A DNA stretch of 64,000 nt from Hericium rajendrae (GCA_033439255.1 CM065883.1:2852001-2916000), one strand, 5' to 3'. Positions 45,889-57,139 are shown, counted from the first letter of the stretch. Translations and numbers: made by a program. Notes: generated by a model from the sequence alone, not told the origin.

Positions 45889-45920
45889 TCGAGTCTCGTT
45901 GCCGTGGCAACGAGACTCGA
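45889..45920. other. Hairpin 1 of element D
   Basis: Perfect 15-nt arms TCGAGTCTCGTTGCC / GGCAACGAGACTCGA around GT. Confidence 0.85.
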
Positions 45921-45924
45921 CCAA

Positions 45925-46900
45925 TCGTCGTACGACGCGCGCTCATCCTCTACCACGCCCACGCAACACCCTCGCTGCAACGCCCCAAGCCGCGGCCATG
46001 CCCACATCCTCATGCGACCCCGGTCACGCCCGCACGCCCACGCACGCCGGCGATTGCGTGCGCACGGCCCCGCTCGCACGAGCGCGTCCACGTACGCCGG
46101 CGACTGCGTACGCACGGCGGCAGACGACCCCGCTAGCACGTATGCGCACACGCAACGCAGGCCGCTGCGCCCGGCCTTGCCAACGCGCGGATGGTCGCGG
46201 CCCCGCCCCGCTTTCTCGCGGCCTCGCCCTGCCTGCACACCGCCATGGACGCGCGCCAGCACAGCCGCGCACGCACACCGACGACCGCACCGGCCTACGC
46301 ACGCACGGCACGGGCAGCCGTGCACGGCCCCGCCAGCGGGCGGGCTGCCACATACGGCATCGCCCCGCCCCCGCACGGCCGCAGGCGACGGCGCCAGTGC
46401 GTATACGCACGCACAGCGAGGCAGCCGCGCACGGGTCCGCCAGCGCGTGGGCTGCCACGCACGGCCTGGCCTGCTAACGCGCGGCCACGCAGGCCCTCGA
46501 CTGCGCGCGCACGGCCGTGCCAGCACATGCACACACCCGCGCACGGCGTGACAACCGCGCCTGGCCGCGCTTGACCGTGCCAACGCACGCGCGCAACGAC
46601 GATGCAGGCAGCCACGTACGGCGGCATCTGCGCGCGCGACCACGCACGGTGCCGTCTCCGTGCGCGAGGCAAGACACGCCGGCGACGACGCGCGCACGAC
46701 TGCACCAGCGCACATGCGCGCGCGGGCCGCTGCGGGCAGCTCGTCTACGCGTGCGAGCCCCAGCACACCGGCCGCGGCGCGCGCACAGTCGCAGGCGGCC
46801 GTCTGTGCGCGCAGTGCCATGCATGCTGGCGACGGCGCGCGCATATTATTGACTACGCACGGCCGGCCGCGACGATGGGCGCCACGTTATCTGCGCATGT
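45925..46900. repeat. GC-rich array of element D
   Basis: GCGCACGGCC / CGCACGCC words, unordered; similar in style to the array of B. Long frames on both strands are not genes. Confidence 0.6.
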
Positions 46901-46979
46901 CTTTGTGCATGTGTATGAGGGTATTTAGTCAATTACTTACTTCTGTAATGTAGTAGACTTGTTTGCAATATATCCTATC

Positions 46980-47263
46980 TCTCAAATTTAAAAAATCTGA
47001 CTCGAAATCTTTGGTGCTTATCTGACTTAACATAGTCAATATAGTGATCATAGGAGCCATAGCTCCCCTTACTCAGTAGAATAGCTCTATGTATCTAATA
47101 CTGCTAGCTATAGAGGCTATGTATTTTATGCTGTCTACTATGGAGGCTATGGCAGCTCTCAGAGGTCTATATAGTTTGACAAGTGAAAGTCATAGGCTCT
47201 ATAGCTCACCTATAGAACCCATAGCTTGCCCTTTTGCTATATAAAAATTAGATTTTTCAGATG
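46980..47263 (+). repeat. Right subterminal block and edge of element D
   Basis: CTATAGCT / GAGGCTATG words between 47030 and 47250, then AAAAATTAGATTTTTCAG|ATG. Aligns with 36650-36951. Confidence 0.65.
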
Positions 47264-50200
47264 AATGCAGACTCGGACATGTATACTGCGCCCGAGAACA
47301 TGTCTTCAAACTTCCCATCTTTGCCGGACTCTGCGCGCAGCCACAATGATATGATCACCGAGTCTGACAACCAAGGTGCACCTTCTTCCCTTGCACATTT
47401 GCTCAATCCTCAGGTGGAGGCACAGACCACGGACAACAACAACAGGGCTAATCGCTGCTCGTCTGATGATCACATGTCTTCCCAAGAGAACCTGTCGCGA
47501 AGCAGAGACTACGGCGTCAGCGCATGCTCAAGTGTCTCAAACTTCTCAGCCATGGAGGACATACAGAGTAATAACGATTCAGATCTGGACCAGCCCAAGG
47601 ACAATGCGACATCTGAAACCCATCCTGAGGCTGAACCGGCACCAAAATGCCGCCTTTTTAGTATCTTCATGAAGTCGTATGTGAAAGTCTCTCAAGGCGC
47701 TGAGAATGTGAAAGCGAGCGGTCCATCCTCCCGCAATGCGGGGTCCAGCCATGAGCGTGCTCGCTCACCTACATCCAGTCTTTCATCATCACTTCGAACA
47801 GGAATTAAGGCAAAGGCCCTAGCTGCTGCATGACAGCTCGCATCGGATGCCACATCAGTCCTCTGCAAACATCATCGTGGCTCCACGTCAGGTGGATCTG
47901 AAGATGAGCTTGAGGCAGTGAACCTTGGAGCTGTTGGTATCAGTCGGTCAGCTAGTGCATCGTGCGCAAACCGAAAGGCCGGGAGAACTGCAGCTTGGAA
48001 ACCGAGTCTGACGAAACTGGAGAAATGGAAAGGGAAGCTCATCAAAGAGGATCCTGATGTTCAGTTCCTTCCCAACAATGCTATCAATGCTCATCATTCT
48101 GCTTGTGGCACCATCATCCTAGGAAAGGACATCTATGATGCATCGCGGTTCCTCAAACATATTCCGCTATGCGATGCCCTGAAGCCGGACAGTGATGGCA
48201 TGAAAGCACAGACACTCACAAGTATGTGGGCCAACTCTGGGACTACCAAGGGATGCAAAATGAAGGCGGGGCCATCGAAAGAGAAACAGAAGATGCTGCC
48301 ATGCCCTGGCTTAACAGCGAATGACGACCCATGGATCCCTGCATATCTTGAGTGCTCCAGAGCTGGTGGCGGCAGTGGACGTTCTGTCACTGTCATTGCA
48401 AAGGAGCGGTTCAACGGCAAAGCATATGTGGAATTTAATGAAGAGGAAAAACAAGAAGTACAGGATGTTCAAAAACACGAATATGTGTGGCATACTGAAC
48501 ATGACAATTGGCACGTCTTCTCTACAGATTGCTTACACGAAGTTTCTCAGGGTCATCAAAAACTTGATGGATGGACTTCGCCATGCTCACAGTGTGAAAC
48601 TCTCCTAAAAAACCGTCGCTTTGCAGCTGTCCTGTCCAAGAAAACCCCTCAAGACAAGAACTTCAAATTTACCAACAGTCGGTGGTGCGCTGGCATCCTA
48701 GGCTCAATCTATGCCTGGGCTATTGATGTCAAGGAACTTATCGAAACTGCAGTAATATATATCTGGTCAATCATTTGTGATGCATACTAACATGAAATAC
48801 TTGTTAGGACGCAAGGAACTCACCTGCAGTCAAATACGCAAAGGGCATTCTGAAGGGAAAATATAAAGGTCGCGAGGTTTTCACAGGACTGGTCGAAGCG
48901 ATGGTGTCAAAGCTCGATCGTGAAGAACGTGGCGTGGGCATGCAAAACTTTCACTACTCACCTTCCTATGATGAATTCATCCACATTGTCAGCATTCAGA
49001 GCCCCGAGGTACACCGGTTTCTGAGCGAGCATTTGCCTGCTCGAACAGAACACAGTTTCCAGTGAGTTTCTTACTTAACTTAGTATAGGAATCACCTCAA
49101 TGCCTTGCTACTTCAGCGAAAAGGAGGCGCGCCAGCCTAAATTTCCCATCAAAATATGTGAAGAAACATTTTTGTTGGTTGCTGAGCAGCTCAAGTCTCT
49201 CAACTATGAAGGGCTGGTTGCTTTAAGCTGTGATGATACAAAGCTATTTGGCGCATGGCGAATGTACTGGGATGGCATCGAGAAGGGTTTCTTTCTAGTT
49301 GGTGCTGCTGGAGAGCCACTACGAGTCGCTAATCCTGACAAACTGAAGCGCATGGTTAGCGAAGCCTCGTTAGTCAAAGCCAGTAAAGTAAGTTGTGTTC
49401 ATTCACAGCAATCCCATCTATTGATCTACGCTATCTAGGTACGCCTTTGGTGTCTCCAGATTCCGTTGCCTAAAGTTGCCCCGATCGTTGTCGCAGCAAT
49501 ACCGATCGAGGGGACAATGTCAGCTGGTGACCTGCTCAAGTATCCAGAGCCACTATTGAATGGGCTACTTGCTCGCAGGATCTGTGTCATCTCGTATGCA
49601 TGCAACGGGACTGAGAGTGAGCGTAGTCTTCAGCGCCTCATTTCTGACCGTGGTACTGGCCGAATCCAACACTCGATTCCCAACTTCTTTGACCCTTTCT
49701 CTGCCTTCGATATCCATATACCAACATTTAACGGCTATCCAATTGTGATGATCCAAGACTCCAAGCATGCGTTAAAGATGTTTCGCAACAATTTGTTCTC
49801 CGGCACCCGTCTCCTTGTTCTTGGCAATTATGTCACTATCTATGAGCATATTCGACAGATGGCCATGGAGGATGGCTCGCCGCTGTACCATCGAGATGTG
49901 AACAAGCTCGATCACCAGGATGACAATGCCACAAGTCGTTTATTTTCAGCAGCTACTTTGGAGTATCTTGCACAGCATCACCCGGAATACCTCAGCGAGA
50001 TCATATATCTCTTCATCTTCGGCGAGCTTGTTGACGCCTACCAGAACTGCCAAATTTCACATGGAGAGCGCATCAAGATGGCTCTGCGGGCCAAGTACTT
50101 TCTGAACATGTGGAGGCTCTATTTACAACAAGCTGGTTACAAAGAATCTCAGCATTTCCTATCCCGCGAGGCGGCAGATATCGCCAACATACTCATCCAT

Positions 50201-51860
50201 GGTCTCCTTGGCCTCGTGCTGATCCATCGTGACCATCTCCCCAACACATTTCCACTACTTCCCTGGTTACACTCGAGTGAGCCCTGCGAGCATGTCTTTG
50301 GCGAAGCCTGTCATATTGTGAAGGACTTCACGATGCTCGATTTCCTCCACATGATCCCCAAACTATGAGTGAAGCTGAATGAGGCCGCTTTTCGAGCGAC
50401 CACTGGTGATGCGAAGGCACGCGCAAGTGGATACTCACACATGTATTTCGCTGCTAAGGATACAGATCTGCATGCATTAGCCATGTATCCAGATGATGGC
50501 GAAATCTCTCGTATATCTCAGGTGGCCTTCGAAGATGCAGAAAGCCTTATCTCACTTCTCAGTATTCAACCCGCATATCTGATGTGATCTGCATTGGATG
50601 TGCCAGTGAGGCTTCCTGAAATCGCATCCTGGTATCAAGACAGCATATTGAAGGATAACGATATCGCAGATGATGAGTCTGACGTGGACGAGGAGTCCAT
50701 TTGCAATGCACAAGAGCTTCAGGATCTGATAGATGCAGAGGAAGAGGGACAGCTGGGCTCAGGGTTCACTCAGGAGGACGACGAAGCATTCCTACACCTC
50801 AAATGTGCGGCACTCGCAGTGACTGCCGATGAATTCACGCAAATGTAAGTTTCCGAGATCTCATTCGTACCATGTTTCTGACATGAACTGCCAACCTCTA
50901 GTCAATCCCTGCCTGAGGAGGAGGATTTTCCCGACCTGCATGCTCAACAACATGATGAAATTCAAGCCCTGGTTTCGAACATCCACAGCCCGCCATGCAT
51001 CACTCTGCTTGACTTACCTGATGAGCTGACCCAACCATTGGGACTCGGTCATCTCTCTATTGACAACATTGACTTCTCCGCACTTGTATCTATTTGGCAT
51101 CGTAATCAGACCCGCCAGGCTGCCAAGGGTATCCGTCAAGCGAGCTCAAAACAAACTGTTGATCCGGAGGATTCAAGAAAGGCAACACTCACAATTCGGC
51201 AAGAACTGATTCAGCAGTTCTACGAGATCATAAAGGCACAACAAGAACGAGCAATTGGGACAGGTTACGAGCGCGCCGCTCGCTGGACTGTACCCGAAGA
51301 ATCTGGGAATGTCGCAAATGCTCGCCTTGCATCGCAAGTGAACGCGACTAAGGTGCGTGTTTTAATCCTTCATACATCCTACCTCGAAATTAACTGCACG
51401 CCCCCATGCAGGTTTTAGCAAAGCGGAAAAAGGTATTCACTCAGGCTCAAGTACCAGACTGTGAATGCATCGTCACTGCTTGTGTCTCCATGATGCGGCC
51501 AATTCGCATAGGTGATTATGGGGTTATATTTACGGAGAGCGGCCTGATGGTTGGACACAGTAAGTCCACAGCTCCGTCAAAATACCTGCAAGTGCTCATC
51601 ATTGCTCTGTCAGTCATTGCGCTCTATTCGAAATCCAACAGCAGATATGGCAAGCACTGTTTGGTACAGGAAGCTGGTAATATTTCAGGATTGTCCTATG
51701 TTGCCATGCAGGCTTTCCAGTACATGCGTCCACGTCAATTTGCCTCAGTCACCAGGACGACCACTGCGTGGCAAACAAACCAATTCATACTCGCGCCTTC
51801 GATTTCATTCCTCACTTTATTCCCTCGAACAATGACTCCAGTGGTGACTACTCGTACCAG
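47261..51860 (+). pseudogene. Large DDE-type transposase (P-element-like motif order), decayed
   Basis: Multi-exon frame with introns 48752-48807, 49062-49116, 49388-49438, 50845-50901 and 51353-51411. The N-terminus is Ser/acidic-rich. Next is a possible zinc motif (HHSACGTIILGKDIYDASRF then HIPLC). Acidic candidates are ALSCDDTKLFGAW, MIQDSKHALKMFRNNLFSG and SSEPCEHVFGEACHIVKDFT; their order recalls P-element/THAP9 transposases (D, D-x-x-H-x-LK..RNN, E..FG), but the superfamily is not certain. C-terminal acidic region and helices. Three in-frame stops (47831, 50366, 50585) are all TGA where CGA (Arg) would fit, as expected from C-to-T decay. The ATG at 47261 belongs to element D, so the true start may lie elsewhere. 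The 3' part lies beyond the 51861-57005 insertion. Confidence 0.6.
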
Positions 51861-52025
51861 TGGACCAGGCCGAGGGGACACTATAGCAAGCCCCGAGGTG
51901 ATAGCAGGATCTGAGACTACTACATGAGGTGCTGGCTACTCTAAGGCTATGCTGACTAAGCAGCCGGTAAACACCGGCTGATCCTGCCCTCTAACCCTGT
52001 AGGGACCCCCAGGCTCCCTACTGCA
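51861..52025. repeat. 165-bp direct repeat, left copy
   Basis: Near-identical to 56841-57005. Confidence 0.9.
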
Positions 52026-52499
52026 TGTGCCCCCACCAAACATGGTGACGTCCTCGTCACCCCTGAAAGACCTCAACCCACTGATGAATGAACCCCATCT
52101 GGAAAAACAGGAAGAGCTACAGTGGGCTACCATGAGCTACAGTAGTGATCAGAATCCTACCGTAGTGACCTGTAGCTCCCATAGCTCCTGTAGTACTCGT
52201 AGGACCCCCCCCTACTACCGTGGCTCCGATAGTGAGCCGTAGTGACCTGTAGTGAATATGTCTCTACTGTAGCAATGAATCTCTTTATAGTAGTTATACA
52301 ATTCAATGTATAAACAACTGTTGATATCCTTATATTTCACTCAATTGCAATATATCAGAACATTCATAAACTTTATTTAAGAATAACTACATAACATGAG
52401 CTAGCTAATCACTACTTCATACTACATTAGGCTACTTGTGCTGTCATCTCACAGATATATAAACACCAGCCCCCTCTACTGTAGTACATACATAGGTCA

Positions 52500-52820
52500 G
52501 ACAGACATGCGAGTGAGCAGGTGGGCATGCAAGTGAGCAGGTGGACATGTAGGCAAGCAGGTGAGTGGACGAGCATGCAAACAAGCAGGTGAGCAGATGA
52601 GCATGTGAACAAGTGGAAAGGTACATAGGTGAGCAGGCAGGTGTGCAGATGAGCAGGCAGGCAAGCAGATTGCGAGCAAGCCATTGGGCAAGCGGGCAAG
52701 CCATTGGGCAAGCGGGCAAGCCATCGAGCAAGTGAGCAAGCCATCAGGCAAGTGAGCAGGCAAGCAGGCAGGCATGCATGTGGATGGTTGCATGGGCAAG
52801 CAGGCAGGTAGAGGGCAGAT
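52500..52820. repeat. GCAAGCAGG / GTGAGCAGG tandem words
   Basis: Degenerate 8-16-bp repeats (GGGCAAGCGGGCAAGCCATT occurs twice in a row near 52690). Frames through it are Cys/Leu/His-rich repeats, not genes. Confidence 0.7.
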
Positions 52821-53072
52821 GAGCAAGCATATCAGCGCTGAAACAACCAATAAAATAAAAACAAACATACATACAATGTACCAGTATCACTCTTGTAGCC
52901 TTCTCTTACACCCTTCTAACCTGAAAAGAGATGAGAACAAAAGAATAACAGACTTACAATAAAACAAGAGAGAGAGAAGTGAGAGAGTGAGAGAGTGAGA
53001 GAGAAGAGACTTAGAAAGAGTGGCAAAGATGACGCGCTGCTGGCAAATCCTGAGGCCAAACAACACCAAAGG

Positions 53073-53110
53073 CAGAAACCAGATTGCCATATTTGGCAAT
53101 CTGGTTTCTG
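53073..53110. other. 38-nt perfect palindrome
   Basis: 17-nt arms CAGAAACCAGATTGCCA / TGGCAATCTGGTTTCTG around TATT. A half copy (GGCAGAAATCAGATTGCCAG) lies at about 53214-53234. Confidence 0.85.
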
Positions 53111-53379
53111 GCTCCTGCACGAAAAATGAAAACATTGCAAGTTATATTACTTACAAAATTTCCTTCAGTGTTTATAGATATAAACTCTACACTGACTTAC
53201 ACTTGTCCAATGCTGGCAGAAATCAGATTGCCAGATATGACCATCTGTGTTCTGCCCTGTTGTGCGCCTTAGCTGCAAGGAGCGTGGGAGAGTATCCGGG
53301 TCCCCTGGAGAGTTCTGCATTTCTCTGCTACAAACATCAGTTTTCATCTGATTAACACGTACCTAGTACTGACCAAGCC

Positions 53380-54390
53380 GGACGAATCATCGCTTTCGAA
53401 CGATGCCTTGTACGCCATGATCTGTTGGATATTAAAGGCGCTATGGCCAGAATGCTATAAGTGACATTTAGTAGATACAAAAAGTGATATAACTTTATGA
53501 ATATTGCACGCACCACATATCTTTTTGGCTCATCTGAATGTTCTTATTCGTAGCTTCCAAGCAAGCCCTCATACACTACGTTAGGTGCAGAACTCGTGCA
53601 CCAGTGGCAAAATCTCTGAAAATGGGGGTCAAACAGCAGTTTTGGCATATCTTCACAACGAGAACACGCACCGCTGACGTTTCAGACATTCCTGAACGCG
53701 GTGGAGCGTAGCTTTCGAACGGTGCCCTACACAACCTGATCCAAGAAGATTTAAAAATCGTCCCTTTGAGCGAAAATTGGATATATCATGATGAATATTG
53801 GACATACCACGAAAATTTTTATCTCGTTAAAAGGAGCTCATCAAGAGCTTTCGAACGAGTTATTGTGCGCCCTGATGGGTGAAAAACTCGAGGCACTACA
53901 ACAGAATCTCTTAAACTGTCAGCAAGAACATGTTTTGAGGATATCTTTACAATGAGTGAACGCACCGGCAACATTTCTGGTGTTTCAGAAAGTGGCATTC
54001 AGTAGCTTTCGAACGCATGTACATACATGCAAATCGGTGCAGTGCTTGGTGCACAACATCAAAATCTATGGTGTCAAAGCGTCAGCCACACATACCTTTT
54101 GAAACTTGAAGTCGTCTATGCAAGGGTGTTATCCTAAACTTGTTGAAAAGTGTCAGTCAAGAGTATCTTAATACACTCACATTTGTTCTGAGTTATTTCC
54201 TGCTTGCCTTGAAACCGCAAAAAAATGCAGACACACAGTATGAGCAGGACTTGCTTAGAGGCACATATGTGTGCGTAACATGTCACTAGTGGTGATAGCA
54301 CATTAGTAATCAAAACTGGCAGATCATATGATGAAATACAAGCCTCACATCACTTTTGAAAGACTTCCGAGCAATATAATAGATTAAAAA
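53380..54390. repeat. Degenerate modules with AGCTTTCGAACG
   Basis: The word (A)GCTTTCGAACG recurs at about 53390, 53706, 53852 and 54004, each time within similar surroundings (ACGCACCG...TTTC.GA, ...GATATCTT.ACAA.GAG). An old tandem duplication is likely. No gene seen. Confidence 0.4.
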
Positions 54391-54546
54391 GACAGTGTCA
54401 CTACAGAAAACTACAGGAGACTACGGTAGGACAAGACAAGCTATGGGACCTGAATGCAGTCATACAGTATGTAATAGAAGAGCTACAGGATCAGCCAGAA
54501 AACACCGGTAGTTACCATCAGTGCTTCTATATCTACATCAGTGCTT

Positions 54547-56583
54547 CTATAGGCACATCAATGCTTCTATAGGCATATCATCTGATTTAGTGAAACTCCG
54601 GTTTTTCCTGATGCCATCCAAGGCCTTGTAAGACACGACCAAGTTCAGAAAGGCGTGGGTCACGCTCCCAGTCGAGATCAGAAATGTCACGTGAAGATGA
54701 ACACCAGGATGATTTGGATGATGGCAAACACCGACACCATCGGGACTGAGGAGCCCGCACAACACGTCTGTGAGAACGCCGGGCCCGGCGCTGGAGGAAA
54801 CCAAATGGCTGAGCAATGGAGTCGGACCGGAGAACTGAGAAGTCACGAGGTGGCAGTGAGATGGTTGAGATGAGAAGGGAGTCAGCCTCGTCAGCTCATG
54901 AGAATGGTGCAGGGGCAGTTTGTTCAGTAGTGACCATATTGATACAATGATTGACGGGTGTGCGACATTCGATAACCGTGTTTGGAGGTGCCATGACCGA
55001 AGTCGACACGGTCTGTGCTGCAGAATTGATGTGCATCGGTGTGGGTGATTGCCGGATGTTGGGGGCTTGCTCCGTTTGTAAAGCAAAGTCAGCATGGTCG
55101 GGAGCATTGCCATTTTGCAATGAGATATCTGCATGAGGAGGTGAATGTGGTGCGACCGTTTGAACTGCGATATTGACGAGGGAGATGGATTCCACCTCTG
55201 CAAGGACCAGCGCATGGCCGTTCTTCAAACCAACCAACTTCCCTTCCTTGAATCCTTGCTCCCAGCCATCCAATAAGGCCGTCCTCTTCCCAGCCTCCAA
55301 CCCCTCGCGAAAACCCTCTGCTCTGCCTTCCATTCGACTCTCCTCTCGGCTCTCCTTCCTTGCGTCCAGCCTCCCTTCCTTCATCCCTCGCCGCCAGCCC
55401 CGTTCCTCAATCGCAATCAGGAATGCTCGCTCGAGCGAGCTAAGCGCGGTGGGTGGTCGTGGCAGGGGTCGTCCGCGGCGGCCGTTTGGGGCATTCCTGG
55501 TTCGAATCCGGGCATCGGCGATGTTGCATCGTGCGCGTCGGCGGTACAGGGTGGCAATACGTGGTGGGAGGTCTCGTTCTTCGCGGCCTTGTACCCTTCG
55601 CGATATCCACCCGCTCGTCCATGCATCTCCCCGTCATCCCATCCATCTTGCCTTCCTCATTCCATCGCATCCTCACGTATCCATGCGAGGAGCCCATCGT
55701 CGATTTTGTCGATCGTGGTTGCTCAGCGCTTGACTGACTTGCGTGCATTCATCTTGGGCTCTGAGTTCGCGGACGTGTCGGCGATGTCGTATGTGGGGTC
55801 GATGCGGGAGTCGGTGTGGGCGAGAACTGGGATATGGCACATGAAGAAGATGTCGGGTGGGCCGTGGACGGGGATACATGCCGCGAGGGCTGCGAGCGTG
55901 GCCGTGGGGCCGGTTGAGGTGACGAGCGGGGTATGCGAGTCGCGCCTGGGGCCATCGGGCTGCTCGGCGACGGCGGAAACGTCGAGCGGGGAGCCGTGAG
56001 TCGCGCTCAGCGCTGGCATTGCGTCGTTGAACGGGGGAGTGGAGGCGGAGACAGCGGAATGTGCAGCAGGGGATGCGAATGGCACGGACGTGGTGTTCTG
56101 GGATGTGAGGTACGTGTACTCACCGTTCCCGTGATCCTCGTCCTCCGGACTGACTTCCTGGTACCCCTCCGACTGGCCGGTGTTCGAATAAACGTGCGAC
56201 GAGGCATGGGGCGTTGGGTACGTGTCCTCGCTGCTGGCTTCGCGCGGGTCGCGGGTGGTGGCTGCAAGTCGCTCGCTCGAGTCGATTCCGGTCGCGTGCG
56301 AGTGTGTGGCATTGTTGCACAGTACGAAGAGGTCGGATGAGGCTGGGGTATGCGTGTACAACGCGAGGGTGGAGGTGCGAGCTGCGAGACATGAGCTTGC
56401 CTCGTGCGGATCATGCGGTGGCTGCGTAGGTGCCGAAGTTGGCTCGCTCTCGAAATCGCGTGTGACGGCGGTTATCGCGGGGTCGTTGAGCGCCGCGGGA
56501 ATGACGGATAAGGGTGCGGGGCACACCGTAGTTTCTGCTGCTGCTGCTGTGGCTCGTCGGGCAGCGGTACGCTTCTTGCCCAT
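54547..56583 (-). CDS. Reading frames inside the 165-bp-repeat unit, unknown protein
   Basis: From ATG 56583 (MGKKRTAARRATAAAAETT) the minus strand reads a Thr/Ser/Pro-rich disordered protein, and further on (54896-55384) an Arg/Glu-rich coiled segment with Gly at every fourth residue (RAEGFREGLEAGKRTALLDG then WEQGFKEGKLVGLKNG), followed by a Pro/Gln-rich tail. I do not recognise the family. It may be the structural protein of this unit. The coding sequence appears split over more than one exon or broken. Confidence 0.4.
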
Positions 56584-56840
56584 ATTGGGTAATAGCGATG
56601 CTTGCGTGTCGAAAGTGGATGTCGATGTGCGAACAGTTATGCGGAGACACCAAATATGGGGCACTGAACACTGGAAAACATGAGAAGGAGGCCCGAAGAC
56701 TATACTGAGGCCCGAAGATGATATTGAGATGCGAAGATGATATTGAGATGCGAAGACGATGACACGAAATGATGAAATGCAGAATGCAGAATGCAGATGC
56801 AGACGCTGAAACGAGGACGAAACCTCTCTTGTCACCAAGA

Positions 56841-57005
56841 TGGACCAGGCCGAGGGGACACTATAGCAAGCCCTGAGGTGATAGCAGGATCTGAGACTAC
56901 TACATGAGGTGCTGGCTACTCTAAGGCTATGCTGACTAAGCAGCCGGTAAACACCGGCTGATCCTGCCCTCTAACCCTGTAGGGACCCCCAGGCTCCCTA
57001 CTGCA
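56841..57005. repeat. 165-bp direct repeat, right copy
   Basis: Near-identical to 51861-52025. Confidence 0.9.
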
Positions 57006-57139
57006 CCGGCTTGGAGCTTGGCACAGATGCCACTCGCATCTTCGATGGGCTCAGCAAGGGATTGCTGAAGTTTTCCGTGGCGATGAAGCACTTCCGGAGT
57101 AGGAAGAAGACAGCTGCAAGTGATGACGAGGCGGACTAG
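57006..57139 (+). pseudogene. C-terminal end of the large transposase gene
   Basis: Open frame ...LGLELGTDATRIFDGLSKGL then LKFSVAMKHFRSRKKTAASD, ending DEAD at a TAG (57137-57139). It follows directly after the right 165-bp repeat and in strand and style suits the missing 3' part of 47261-51860. The basic/acidic tail is typical for these proteins. Inference from position. Confidence 0.45.

Larger units (their letters stand above)
40546..47263 (-). mobile_element. Element D: CTATAGCT-type element, split by Tc1/mariner element 2
   Basis: Left edge CATCTGAAAAATG (40546), right edge GATTTTTCAG|ATG (47254-47263): inverted ends, both reading outward as acceptor plus ATG. Subterminal CTATAGCT blocks lie at 40560-40830 and 47030-47250. 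In minus-strand sense: right block, GC array (46900-45925), hairpin 1 (45889-45920), hairpin 2 (45769-45803), donor-like GTAAGT on the plus strand (45727-45733), promoter (41420-41280), micro-exon (about 41140-41165) and left block. Joining the flanks of the Tc1 insertion across TA restores GTAAAATCTAAATCACTAGCC, which matches A and B and proves the nesting. Net length about 2.72 kb. Confidence 0.7.
52096..54590 (+). mobile_element. CTACAGTAG-type element with palindrome (A-E-like plan)
   Basis: Begins CATCTGGAAAAACAGG and has subterminal CTACAGTAGTGA / GTAGTGACCTGTAG words to 52260, an AT-rich strip, a GCAAGCAGGTGAGCAG array (52500-52820), and a perfect palindrome at 53073-53110. The far end shows ACTACAGGAGACTACGG words (54395-54500). 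The order parallels elements A-E but with different words. The right boundary is not sharp. No gene. Confidence 0.45.
51861..57005 (-). mobile_element. LTR-like unit with 165-bp direct repeats (possible non-autonomous LTR element)
   Basis: Direct repeats 51861-52025 and 56841-57005 differ at one base by eye, begin TGGACC and end CTGCA (TG...CA), and contain a small hairpin AGCCGGTAAACACCGGCT. Between them lie 4.8 kb with minus-strand reading frames (54547-56583) and a nested element (52096-54590). No gag, protease, reverse transcriptase or integrase is recognised, so a TRIM/LARD-type fossil is the best guess. It interrupts the transposase gene. A clean target duplication is not visible. Confidence 0.5.

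Noticed and set aside
10650-45920. Helitron 3' ends (hairpin plus CTRR)
   Set aside because: The hairpins lie in the middle of the elements, come in pairs, and no CTRR end or Rep/helicase gene is seen.
45802-46844. Several 200-340-codon frames on both strands
   Set aside because: GC array of element D; Arg/Ala/His-rich without conserved blocks.
47831-50587. Selenocysteine or stop read-through at the three TGA codons
   Set aside because: No recoding element is visible, fungi of this group are not known to use selenocysteine, and C-to-T decay explains all three.
52500-52820. CRISPR-like or leader-like repeat array
   Set aside because: Repeats are short, degenerate, without unique spacers, and the genome is fungal.
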